Below are positions 50,701 through 59,100 of a DNA stretch of 64,000 nt, one piece after another. Position numbers and translations under genes: made by a program. The notes beneath the pieces were generated by a model. It searched no databases and was not told where the DNA came from. It worked only from the letters and a program-made list of their open reading frames with translations. This stretch comes from Thermoguttaceae bacterium (GTDB taxonomy: Bacteria; Planctomycetota; Planctomycetia; Pirellulales; Thermoguttaceae). The stretch is from positions 38,448-102,447 of the forward strand of contig JAFRXD010000082.1 of assembly GCA_017441605.1 (NCBI GenBank). The letters are read 5' to 3'. Numbering within the stretch: the stretch's first letter is position 1; each line of letters opens with the position of its first letter.

Positions 50701-53080
50701 CAAGACTTTTTCTTTGTCGATGGGAGAGATCGAGGCTCGCGAACACACGGCGCAAGTGCAATACGAAGAGCGAAAACGGCGAGAAGACGCGTTTCGCAAC
50801 GGCGATCTTCCGATATTGTTTTGTTCCCCGACTATGGAATTAGGCGTCGATATATCGCAACTTAACGTTGTTCATATGCGGAATATTCCTCCGACTCCCG
50901 CCAACTACGCGCAGCGTAGCGGGCGCGCGGGACGAAGCGGTCAACCCGCATTGGTTCTAACCTACGCTTCTTCGCGCAACCAACACGATCATTACTTTTT
51001 CAATCACCGATACTCAATGGTGGCGGGTTCGGTTCAACCGCCTCAAATTGATTTGACGAACGAAGATTTGGCGCAGTCGCACGTTCGCGCAATTTGGCTT
51101 TCTGAAGCGGTTCGTTCCAATCGCTCGTTTCTAACCGGCACGATCAGCAAGATTATTGACGTCAACGAGCCTAACGGCTCCATTGACGGCATGCCTAGCT
51201 GCGATATTTATAGGGATGTTTTGGACACGTTGAAAGACGGGGGCATACGCGACAGGGCGTTGAAACGAATCGTAAGCGTTCTTGAAACGATCCCCAACAG
51301 CTCTTTTGACAGAGGATGGGCAGAAAAAGTTCTCGACCGACTTCCGTTAACGTTTGAAGACGCTTGCAAGCGCTGGCGCGAACTTTATTTATTCGCGTGC
51401 GCGCAACAAATAGCTCAAAATAAGTTGGTCAACCAAATAGGAATATCGAAGAGCGATAAGGAGCGATACGACCGCGCGAGAAAGCGAGCCGAAAACGAAA
51501 AGAGGCTCCTGCGAAACGAGGACGAGGTCGACAAAAGCGACTATTACTCGTATCGTTACCTAGCAAGCGAAGGATTTCTCCCGGGTTACAATTTCCCGCG
51601 TCTTCCGGTCGTCGCTTTCCTTCCCGGCGGAGGGCTCGACAGAAATAGGGACGATTACCTTTCGCGTCCTCGTTTTCTGGCGATCCGAGAGTTTGGTCCG
51701 AAAGCGATCGTTTATCACGAGGGCTCGAAGTTTGTCATAGACCGAATTGACGCGCTCGTTACGCAGGAGCTTGGATCGAGCGATTTCGTCGGGTTTTCCT
51801 CGGCGAAGATTTGTCCTAAATGCGGTTGTTATCACGAGCCCAACGAGCAAGGGCTCTTTGTTGACCTTTGCGAGTTCTGCGAAAGCGAATTGGGAACGCC
51901 TTACGAAAATCTTTTGCAACTGAAGAAAGTAACGGCGGCGCGCAGTGAAAGAATCGATTGCGACGAGGAGGAACGAAGTCGCGCTGGATTCGACATTCAA
52001 GCGGCGTTCCGATTCGCGCAACGCGACAGCTCCGCTTCATATTCTTCCATAGACATTTTGACGAGCGACGACGCCGGGAAGGAGATCGCTTGGGGCAAGC
52101 TCGCGTACGGAGCCTCCGCAACGATCTTTCAAATTAACAACGGCTATCGAAATCAAATGCCCGAAATCCAAAAAGGATTTCCGCTCGATATTAGCACGGG
52201 AAATTGGTTTCCCGAAAAGAAGAGGGCTAAATCAAATGATTCTCGGTTGTTACCTCCCACAATACACACACGTCCGTTTGTTCAGGACACGAAGAATTGC
52301 GTTTTGCTAAGTCCGAACGCGGAAGTATCAAGAGAAATTGCGCCCTCGTTTCAAGCGGCTCTCCATAGGGGGATTCAAAGGGTCTTTAGTGTGGAGGAGT
52401 CGGAGATCAGCGTTTTTCCCCTTCCCGACGACGATCATCGGCAACGTTTCTTGTTTTACGAGTCGTCCGAAGGGGGCGCGGGAGTTCTGCGCCGCCTTCT
52501 CGAACCGGACTCTTTCCGCGACGTAATACGCGAGGCGATAATGGCTTGTCATTTCGATCCCGACACGGGGAACGATCTCAAGCGCGCCGAAAACGCGACG
52601 GAAGACTGCGGGGGCGCTTGCTACGATTGTCTCCTTAGTTTCTCGAATCAGCACGATCACGATAAACTCAATAGATTCGACGTTAAAGACTTACTGTTCA
52701 AATTATTGGACGCTAGGATCGTTCCGGAGATTTTGGTCGCGGATCGTCTCGACGAACTGAGGAAGCGAACGGAGAGTCAACTCGAGCGCTCCTGGCTTGA
52801 TTTCCTCTCGGAGGAGGGATTCAATCTTCCGGATAGAGCGCAATATTACATTAAAGACGCCAATACGCGCCCTGACTTTGTATTCGACAAGGGGTTGGCG
52901 ATCTACGTCGACGGTCCGGTTCACGACAACGAGTCGAACAAGAAGAAAGACCAAGAACAGGAGGCCGCGCTCGACGACTTCGGTTGGACTTTCGTTCGAT
53001 TCCGCCACGACCAGACTCGCGAGGAATGGAAGAAGATCGTCGAACGATTCCCCTCGTTTTTCATTACTCCCGGCAAATAG
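47735..53080 (+). CDS. SF2 helicase / DUF1998 / nuclease-like fusion (DrmA-DrmB-like)
   Basis: A 1781-aa protein, the first gene of the operon. Residues ~85-320 are the helicase N-lobe: YKHQTEAIRRA, Walker A TGTGSGKS (~108-115), VFDELHSYRG (DELH, ~222), NVGTSATLASS. Then Cys motifs (LFCRCCGQEFYC, ~475; RFCPNC, ~595) and LSFSDNRQDASLQAGHLNDF (~665), seen in YprA/MrfA- and DISARM-type helicases. The C-lobe has LFCSPTMELGVDISQLNVVH and YAQRSGRAGRSGQ (~1055). CPKC...CEFC lies near 1370-1390; the DUF1998-like GGAGVLRRLLE ... CGGACYDCLLSFSNQ...LNRFDVKDL is at ~1575-1655. The last ~100 residues (RPDFVFDKGLAIYVDGPVHD) match a DUF559/Vsr-like PD-(D/E)XK fold. Base composition is visibly richer in A+T than neighbours. 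Confidence 0.72.
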   Translation: MNVFELRDRVIDEYESFVKGFITIKDGRIREKVEKEFKDGLLWPDPIVQLSPAFETGDLIEDLIKERVLHPKCAEIFVDKNGNPLRLYKHQTEAIRRASKGENYVLTTGTGSGKSLTYIIPIVDHVLRVGSGGGVKAIVVYPMNALANSQRKELEKFLSSGENSPVTFKRYTGQESQAEKQAIRDDPPDVILTNYVMLELMLTRWEERGIVEKMGNLRFLVFDELHSYRGRQGADVAMLARRTREASGSESIINVGTSATLASSDSREEQAREVARVASQIFGANVKPENAISESLERATEDRWNFDSDEFKEKALDELQKIEAAGDAFFEEKDTFAKILKVKDNYVALTQSALAAWIEKTFGVRAEPGTGVLVRQTPRSLTGADGAGKELADLLGIDPRESDRVERCENVLRSLFMLGYKTLNLSGRPFFAFRLHQFISEGDSVYATLESNDAREFYTRKQVYAPDGSQDRKLYPLLFCRCCGQEFYCVSKVKDRDDGYRFDPRDPRDASALYEHEAGNNDDIGYLYSNQEKPVPFDDPEKYRQFLPDHWFDPNGKIKSDRRADEPKPYRVSKDGKIVSPNEVGINVAFLRTPFRFCPNCEASYDPSNARKRLKEFGRLGGLATGGRSSATTILALSVVRHIKELDLGDLSAKDQKFARKLLSFSDNRQDASLQAGHLNDFVEVCALRGALYRALLKAGDEGLVFDDLLDRVIEETGLKFEQYALNEDISTGSAYNEVNATFRDTIGHKLFCDLKRGWRVLIPNLEQLGLLKIEYRDLEEIVADDEIWSRRSSALSLAPLPLRREIMTIFLDWARRELAIDYVNLSSKHYKKLLDKARRDLKSRYGFDDSVTINQLWHSVFVAPLAQKDVPSRVDASSVTPRSGFGRYLKRIFAQNGDFINADDIKLVIQDLLETLTKRGILVEYDLNALSSKRQVDGESQVAKGYLIKNSSIIWKLGDGKLDHYDPIRQPNKPIGGEQTNRFFKDFYKTFSLSMGEIEAREHTAQVQYEERKRREDAFRNGDLPILFCSPTMELGVDISQLNVVHMRNIPPTPANYAQRSGRAGRSGQPALVLTYASSRNQHDHYFFNHRYSMVAGSVQPPQIDLTNEDLAQSHVRAIWLSEAVRSNRSFLTGTISKIIDVNEPNGSIDGMPSCDIYRDVLDTLKDGGIRDRALKRIVSVLETIPNSSFDRGWAEKVLDRLPLTFEDACKRWRELYLFACAQQIAQNKLVNQIGISKSDKERYDRARKRAENEKRLLRNEDEVDKSDYYSYRYLASEGFLPGYNFPRLPVVAFLPGGGLDRNRDDYLSRPRFLAIREFGPKAIVYHEGSKFVIDRIDALVTQELGSSDFVGFSSAKICPKCGCYHEPNEQGLFVDLCEFCESELGTPYENLLQLKKVTAARSERIDCDEEERSRAGFDIQAAFRFAQRDSSASYSSIDILTSDDAGKEIAWGKLAYGASATIFQINNGYRNQMPEIQKGFPLDISTGNWFPEKKRAKSNDSRLLPPTIHTRPFVQDTKNCVLLSPNAEVSREIAPSFQAALHRGIQRVFSVEESEISVFPLPDDDHRQRFLFYESSEGGAGVLRRLLEPDSFRDVIREAIMACHFDPDTGNDLKRAENATEDCGGACYDCLLSFSNQHDHDKLNRFDVKDLLFKLLDARIVPEILVADRLDELRKRTESQLERSWLDFLSEEGFNLPDRAQYYIKDANTRPDFVFDKGLAIYVDGPVHDNESNKKKDQEQEAALDDFGWTFVRFRHDQTREEWKKIVERFPSFFITPGK

Positions 53081-53119
53081 AGCGACGAAATCCCTTTTTG
53101 TAAATCCTTGCGTTAAAAG

Positions 53120-56080
53120 ATGACGGAACAAATTAAGTTTTCTCCCGGCTCTCTCGTTTCGGCGAGAGGGCGGGAATGGGTCGTTCTTCCGAATCCGGAC
53201 GAGGAGCTTTCTCCCGACCTGCTGGTACTTCGCCCGATCGACGGTTCCGAGGCTGAGACGACCGGGATTTTACGCTCTTTGGAGACGGTCGAGCCCGCGA
53301 CGTTCGCGCCGCCGTCCCCCGACGATCTCGGTGATTGGCGCTCGTGCCAAACGCTTCGGGACGCGCTTCGCCTTACGGTTCGGAACGCGGCGGGTCCGTT
53401 CCGGTCGTTCGGTCGAATCTCGGTCGAGCCGCGGGCGTACCAGTTCGCGCCGCTCGCGCTCGCGCTCAAGCGCTCCCCCGTCAGGCTTTTGATCGCCGAC
53501 GACGTTGGAATCGGGAAAACGATCGAAGCGGGGTTGATTTTGCGCGAACTGCTCGATCGAGGGGAGATACGGCGCTTCTGCGTCGTCTGCCCCCCGTATT
53601 TGGTCGACCAGTGGCAAAGGGAGCTCGACGAGAAATTCCATCTCGACGCCAAAATCGTCGCGCCCAATACGGTTAGAACGTTGGAGCGCGATTGCGCGGG
53701 GGGGGAGTCGCTCTTTAACGTCCACCGGTTTACGATCGTCTCTCTCGACTACATTAAGCTCGAGACGCGGCGCAATGAATTTCTTCGATCGGCTCCGGAG
53801 GCGCTCGTTTTCGACGAGGCGCGCTCGATCGCGACGGGGGATTCGAAGCGGCGGCATCTTCGCTATAATTTGGCTCGCGAGCTTTGCTCCGATCCCGAAA
53901 GGCACGTTCTCCTTCTGACCGCGACGCCGCACTCGGGCAAAGACGACGCGTTTCGCGCGCTCTTGGGGCTTCTCAATCCGGCGTTTCTCGAAGAAGCGAA
54001 TTTGCCGACCGAGCTTGTCGGGAAAACGAATCAAAGAAAGCGAGAGGAGCTTTCGCAATGGTTCGTTCAGAGGCGGCGCGGGGACGTTCGCGCGTACATG
54101 GACGAACAAACGCCGTTTCCGGAATCGCAGGATCGCGAAATCGCTTGGGATTTTAGCCCCGAGTACCGCGCCTTTTACGAGGGGATCAAAAAGCTCGTTC
54201 GGTCGATGTTTCAAGAGGGCACGGGGGACCGACTTAAGAGACTTGGCGCCACATGGAAGGCGCTTTCCTTGTTGCGAGCGACGTCCTCCTCGCCGGCGGC
54301 GGTCGAGTCGGCGCTAAAACGACGCTGCGCTCTTCCGGAAGGGGACGAAACGGACGGGACCTCGTCGAACGGAGAGGACGAGAACGCTCGAATCGAGGAA
54401 TGCGGCAAAATAGTCGCGCGCTACGTTTTGGACTGGGACGCGAACGACGAGGCGACGCTTCCCGACCTTACGCTGGGCTCGGAATCGAAGGACGTTTCCG
54501 ACTCGATTTTGCGGCAAATGCGCGACTTGGCGAAAGAAGCGGAGAGACTTAAGGGAGTCGCGACGGATCTTAAGCTTCAAGGTTTAATCGCGGAGCTTAA
54601 CCGACTCGCGAAAGACGGTTACAATCCGATCGTGTTCTGCCGATACCTCGACACGGTGGACTATCTTCAAAAGGAGCTTCAAAAGGCGTTGGGTTCGTCG
54701 TTTACGATCGCGGCGATCACGGGCGCGCTCCCTCCGGAGGAGCGAGAGAGACGCGTTCAAGAGCTCGGCGATTGTCCCAAGCGGGTTCTGGTTTGCACCG
54801 ACTGTTTGTCGGAAGGAATCAATCTCCAGTCGCTTTTCGACGCGACGATCCACTACGATTTGAGCTGGGATCCCACGCGGGCGGAACAGCGCGAAGGTCG
54901 GGTCGACCGCTTCGGGCAGTCGCGCGACGTCGTGAGAACGCTGACATTTTACGGCAAAGAGAACTTTATCGACGGCAAGATCTTAGAAGTTCTTTTGCGC
55001 AAGCACAAAAAGATCAAAAAGTCGCTCGGGGTCTCGGTTCCGATCCCATGCGATCCGCAACAATTGCTCGACGCGTTGGTGAACGCGATCGTCGAGTCGG
55101 AGGAATTTGTGGGCGTCGCCGAGGGGCACCGAGCCAGATTTTTCCCCGAAATCGAAGGGGAAATTAGGAGCGAAGAAATTCGCGCGCGACTAGAAACGAT
55201 CGCCGAGGCTTGGGACGCGGACGCGAAACGAGTTCAACGACAAAGTCAAACGTATTTCGCGCACATGAAACTCGCGCCGCTACTGGAGGAAATCAAGCGC
55301 GAGCTCGACGCGACGCGCGAGGCGATCGGCACGAGCGCGGAGGTTCGCGACTTCGTCGTTGGGACGTTAAGGCGGGTCGGGGCGGAAGTCGTTCCCATTA
55401 AAGACGCCGCCGCGTTTCAAATCGATCTCGCGGACGCTCCGGAGGCGCTCCGCGCTCGTCTCCGAGACTACGACTACGACGTTTGGAAATGTTCTTTCGA
55501 TTTGCCCGCGCCATCCGGAACGGAGCACATATCGAGAACGCACCCGTTGGTCTCGGGGCTCGCGGACGCGGTGGTCGACGCGGCGCTTTCGAGGGACGCT
55601 CAAACGAATCCGTCGCTGAGAGCGCTCGCGAGACGTTGCGGGGTCGTCCGAACGGACGCGGTCAAAAGAAAGACGATTCTTTTCTTGTTGCGACTTCGGT
55701 ATCATTTAACAACGACGAAACAGGGCGACGCGTCGATCAACGAATCGCTCGCCGAAGAGGCGCTAATCGCGGGATTCGAGGGGGCTCCGAGCGCTCCGAG
55801 ACGGCTCGAGCGCGAGGAATTGGACAAGGTTCTCGGCTCCGCGCCGGTCGCGAACGTGGATTCGACAACAGCGACCGAGAAGGCGAAAAGCGCGCTGGGG
55901 GCGCTTCCAGACTGGCGACCGATTTTGGACGAGATCGCGGTCGCTCGCGCGTCGGAGTTGAAAGAGGCGCGCGAGCGCGTTCGCCCAACGGGCAAACAAT
56001 GGAAAACGGAAGTTCGCCCCGAGTTACCGCTCGATATCGTCGGCGTTTACGTCTATCTGCCCGCGATTAAACTAGGGTAG
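53120..56080 (+). CDS. SNF2-like helicase, DrmD-like
   Basis: A 986-aa SF2 helicase, 39 bases after the fusion gene. Residues ~1-120 are a small beta-domain; Walker A is ADDVGIGKTIEAGLILREL (~128). Motif II reads ALVFDEARSIATG (~232): DEAR, with Arg where DEAH is usual. LLLTATPHSGKDDAFRALL is motif III, VLVCTDCLSEGINLQ motif V and REGRVDRFGQSRDV motif VI (~592). The inserted RRRGDVRAYM after motif III is seen in DrmD/BrxHII-type helicases. The rest (~650-986) is helical. In DISARM class 1, DrmD is paired with an adenine methylase, as here (gap 76 bases). Confidence 0.75.
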   Translation: MTEQIKFSPGSLVSARGREWVVLPNPDEELSPDLLVLRPIDGSEAETTGILRSLETVEPATFAPPSPDDLGDWRSCQTLRDALRLTVRNAAGPFRSFGRISVEPRAYQFAPLALALKRSPVRLLIADDVGIGKTIEAGLILRELLDRGEIRRFCVVCPPYLVDQWQRELDEKFHLDAKIVAPNTVRTLERDCAGGESLFNVHRFTIVSLDYIKLETRRNEFLRSAPEALVFDEARSIATGDSKRRHLRYNLARELCSDPERHVLLLTATPHSGKDDAFRALLGLLNPAFLEEANLPTELVGKTNQRKREELSQWFVQRRRGDVRAYMDEQTPFPESQDREIAWDFSPEYRAFYEGIKKLVRSMFQEGTGDRLKRLGATWKALSLLRATSSSPAAVESALKRRCALPEGDETDGTSSNGEDENARIEECGKIVARYVLDWDANDEATLPDLTLGSESKDVSDSILRQMRDLAKEAERLKGVATDLKLQGLIAELNRLAKDGYNPIVFCRYLDTVDYLQKELQKALGSSFTIAAITGALPPEERERRVQELGDCPKRVLVCTDCLSEGINLQSLFDATIHYDLSWDPTRAEQREGRVDRFGQSRDVVRTLTFYGKENFIDGKILEVLLRKHKKIKKSLGVSVPIPCDPQQLLDALVNAIVESEEFVGVAEGHRARFFPEIEGEIRSEEIRARLETIAEAWDADAKRVQRQSQTYFAHMKLAPLLEEIKRELDATREAIGTSAEVRDFVVGTLRRVGAEVVPIKDAAAFQIDLADAPEALRARLRDYDYDVWKCSFDLPAPSGTEHISRTHPLVSGLADAVVDAALSRDAQTNPSLRALARRCGVVRTDAVKRKTILFLLRLRYHLTTTKQGDASINESLAEEALIAGFEGAPSAPRRLEREELDKVLGSAPVANVDSTTATEKAKSALGALPDWRPILDEIAVARASELKEARERVRPTGKQWKTEVRPELPLDIVGVYVYLPAIKLG

Positions 56081-56156
56081 GGATTTACGCGGGAAACCAA
56101 CAATCCATAGTTCCGACGCCGCTCTGCGACGACCGGCGCGGTTCGAGATCAAGAAC

Positions 56157-59100
56157 ATGGCAAAGAGAAAGACGCAAGAGACTCCGACGCGGATTAAGCG
56201 AACGCGCTCGCGCTCGGTAAGAAAATCGCCTTTGGAGTTCGCGACGGTTCGTTTGGAAGGGGGACTTCTCACGCCTGATTTGCTCGCGCAGATAGCGGCG
56301 AACGACCCAACGGTTCCGGGACTTGCCCCGACGGACTACAACCGCTCTCCAAGCGAGCGGATCGGAGATCGAGTGGCGGACGTTTGGGCGACGCTCAAGA
56401 AATGCTGGCGATCGTTTCAAGAGCAACTCGCCAAGGATCCGAGCGATTACGGCACGAGCGCGACGCGCGCTTACTGGCTGCTTCCGCTGTTCCGCGAGTT
56501 GGACTTCGGCGTTCCCGACTATACGCCCAAGGGAGTCGAAATAGGGGGCAAGCAGTACAGACTTTCGCACCAAGTCAACGCGCCGGTCGCGGTTCACCTA
56601 GTCTCGAGCAAACAGGATCTCGACTCGCGCGATTTGGAAAATCGCGCCGGGGCTAGGATTTCGCCCCATTCGTTGGTTCAGGAATATATCAATCGCGCTC
56701 CGGATCGTTTGTGGGGGATCGCGTCGAACGGGCTGAAATTCCGGATCTTGCGCGACAACGTCTCCTTTTCGACGTCGCCCTATATAGAATTCGATCTCCA
56801 AACGATTTTCGAGACGGACTCTTACGCCGACTTCTATCTTTTCTACTTGGTCGCGCACGCGTCGCGATTTGCCAAACGGGCGGACAAGTCCTCGGAATTC
56901 GCCCTCAAGGGAGACGACGACTCCGGTTCGGAATCGACGCAAGTCGACAACGACTGTTGGATCGAACAGTGGCGCGCCTTCGCGCAAGAAACGGGCGTTC
57001 GCTCGCTCGACGGCTTGCGCGATCGCGTCGAAGACGCGATAACAACCCTCGGCGCGGGTTTTCTAGCCGTTCCCTATGAAAAGAACGCGGATCTCAAGAA
57101 TAAGCTCGCTTCCGGCGAGCTTTCGGCGCTCGATTACTACCGCGCTTTGCTCCAGCTCGTCTATCGAATCGTCTTCGTTATGATCGCCGAAGATCGCGGT
57201 CTTTTCTTTCCGCCGAACAAGATCGACCCTTCCGCCAAAAAGATTTACGAGAAGTACTATTCGACCGCTTCCCTTCGCAAACTCGCCAGACGCGAACAAG
57301 GTTCCGAACGATTTGATCTTTGGGAGCGACTTAAACTTACGTTGAGTCTTTGCGCGAAGGGCGAAGATAAGTTAGGAATCCCCGCGCTTGATTCCGCGCT
57401 TTTCTCAAAGACCTCCATTTTTGACGACTTGCGGCTCGCTAATTCCGCGCTCCTCAAGGCGATAAAATCGCTCTCCCACACGACGCAAAACAACGTTTTG
57501 CAACCGATCAACTTCCGGAATCTCGGCGTGGAAGAGTTGGGGAGCGTTTACGAGTCCCTTTTGGAGAGGAAACCGACTATCTCGAAGCCCTTTAGCAATC
57601 TGGACGTCATTACGTTCGAGCTGAAAACCGTCGCTGGGAACGAGCGGAAGACGACGGGATCGTACTACACGCCTTCGTCGCTAGTTTCGTCCCTTCTGGA
57701 CACGGCGCTGGAACCGACGTTAGAAGAGCGGCTCGCGGGGGCGAAGTCGCCCAAAGAGCGAGAGGAGCGCTTGCTTTCGCTGAAAATATGCGACCCCGCT
57801 TGCGGGAGCGGGTGCTTCTTAATCGGAGCGGCTCGGCGACTTGGGAAGCGGTTGGCGCAGATTCGGACTCAGGACGAGGAGCCGAGTCCGAGCGAGATTC
57901 GGACAGGAATTCGCGACGTCGTTTCGCGGTGCCTTTACGGAGTCGACATTAACCCAATGGCGGTAGAACTTTGCAAGGTGTCGCTGTGGTTGGAGTCGAT
58001 GGAGCCGGGGAAGTCCCTTTTGTTTTTGGACCACCGGATCAAATGCGGGAACTCCCTTTTCGGAGCGACCCGCGCTCTGATTGACCAGGGGATTCCGGAC
58101 GCCGCTTACGACGCCTTGGAGGGGGATAACAAGGACGCTTGTAAGGCTATTAAAAACCGTCACTCGGATTCAAAAAGAGGACAACGAAACTTAGAGAGGG
58201 CTTTGCGCGCGAACGAAAATCGGAAATGGAACGCGCAAGTGACGAAGGACGCGCTGGATCTGGAGAAACTCCCGGACGACGACCCCAAATGTTACAAGGA
58301 TAAAGAGTCTAAGTATTTGGAGAATAAAGAGTCGATTGAGTACAATTCCTCTAAAGCGGTCGCGGATCTTTGGTGCGCGACGTTCGTTTGGAAGAAGATG
58401 GATTCGAGCCTGTTCTGCCCAACAGACGACGAATTGGGAGAATTGCAAACCAAAGGACTCGATTTTTTTATTTCGTTACCTGGCGCTTTGGATCAACTGC
58501 GCCGCTACGTCGAGGAGTACCAGTTCTTCCACTGGGAATTGGAGTTCCCGACGGTCTTTCCGGAGGAGGGGGACGGAGGGTTCGACGTCGTTTTTGGGAA
58601 CCCGCCTTGGGAGAAGGTGAAGCTACAGGAGAAGGAGTGGTTCGCGCAGCGGGATCCTCAAATCGCGAAGGCTCCGAACAAGGCGGCGCGGGAGAAGTTG
58701 ATTCGCGCGCTAAAAGACGAGCGCCCGGAGCTTTTGGGGTTCTTTAAGGAGGACGTTCGGAAGGCGGAGGCGACGAGCCGGTTCCTGCGGACGTCGGGAC
58801 GGTACCCGTTGTGCGGTCGGGGGGACGTGAACACGTACACCGTTTTCGCGGAGCTGAATCGCGGGGATTTGGTCGCGCCAAACGGGCGGGTCGGGTGCAT
58901 TGTCCCGAGCGGGATCGCGACCGACGACACGACCAAGTTCTTCTTTCAGGATTTGGTGACAAACAACGTCTTGGAGAATCTTTACGATTTCGAGAATCGC
59001 AAGAAGCTCTTCCGGGACGTCGATAGTCGGTTCAAATTCTCGCTGATCACGATGGGTGGCGCTCGAACGGAGGCTAAGTCGGGGGCGGAGTTGGCGTTCT

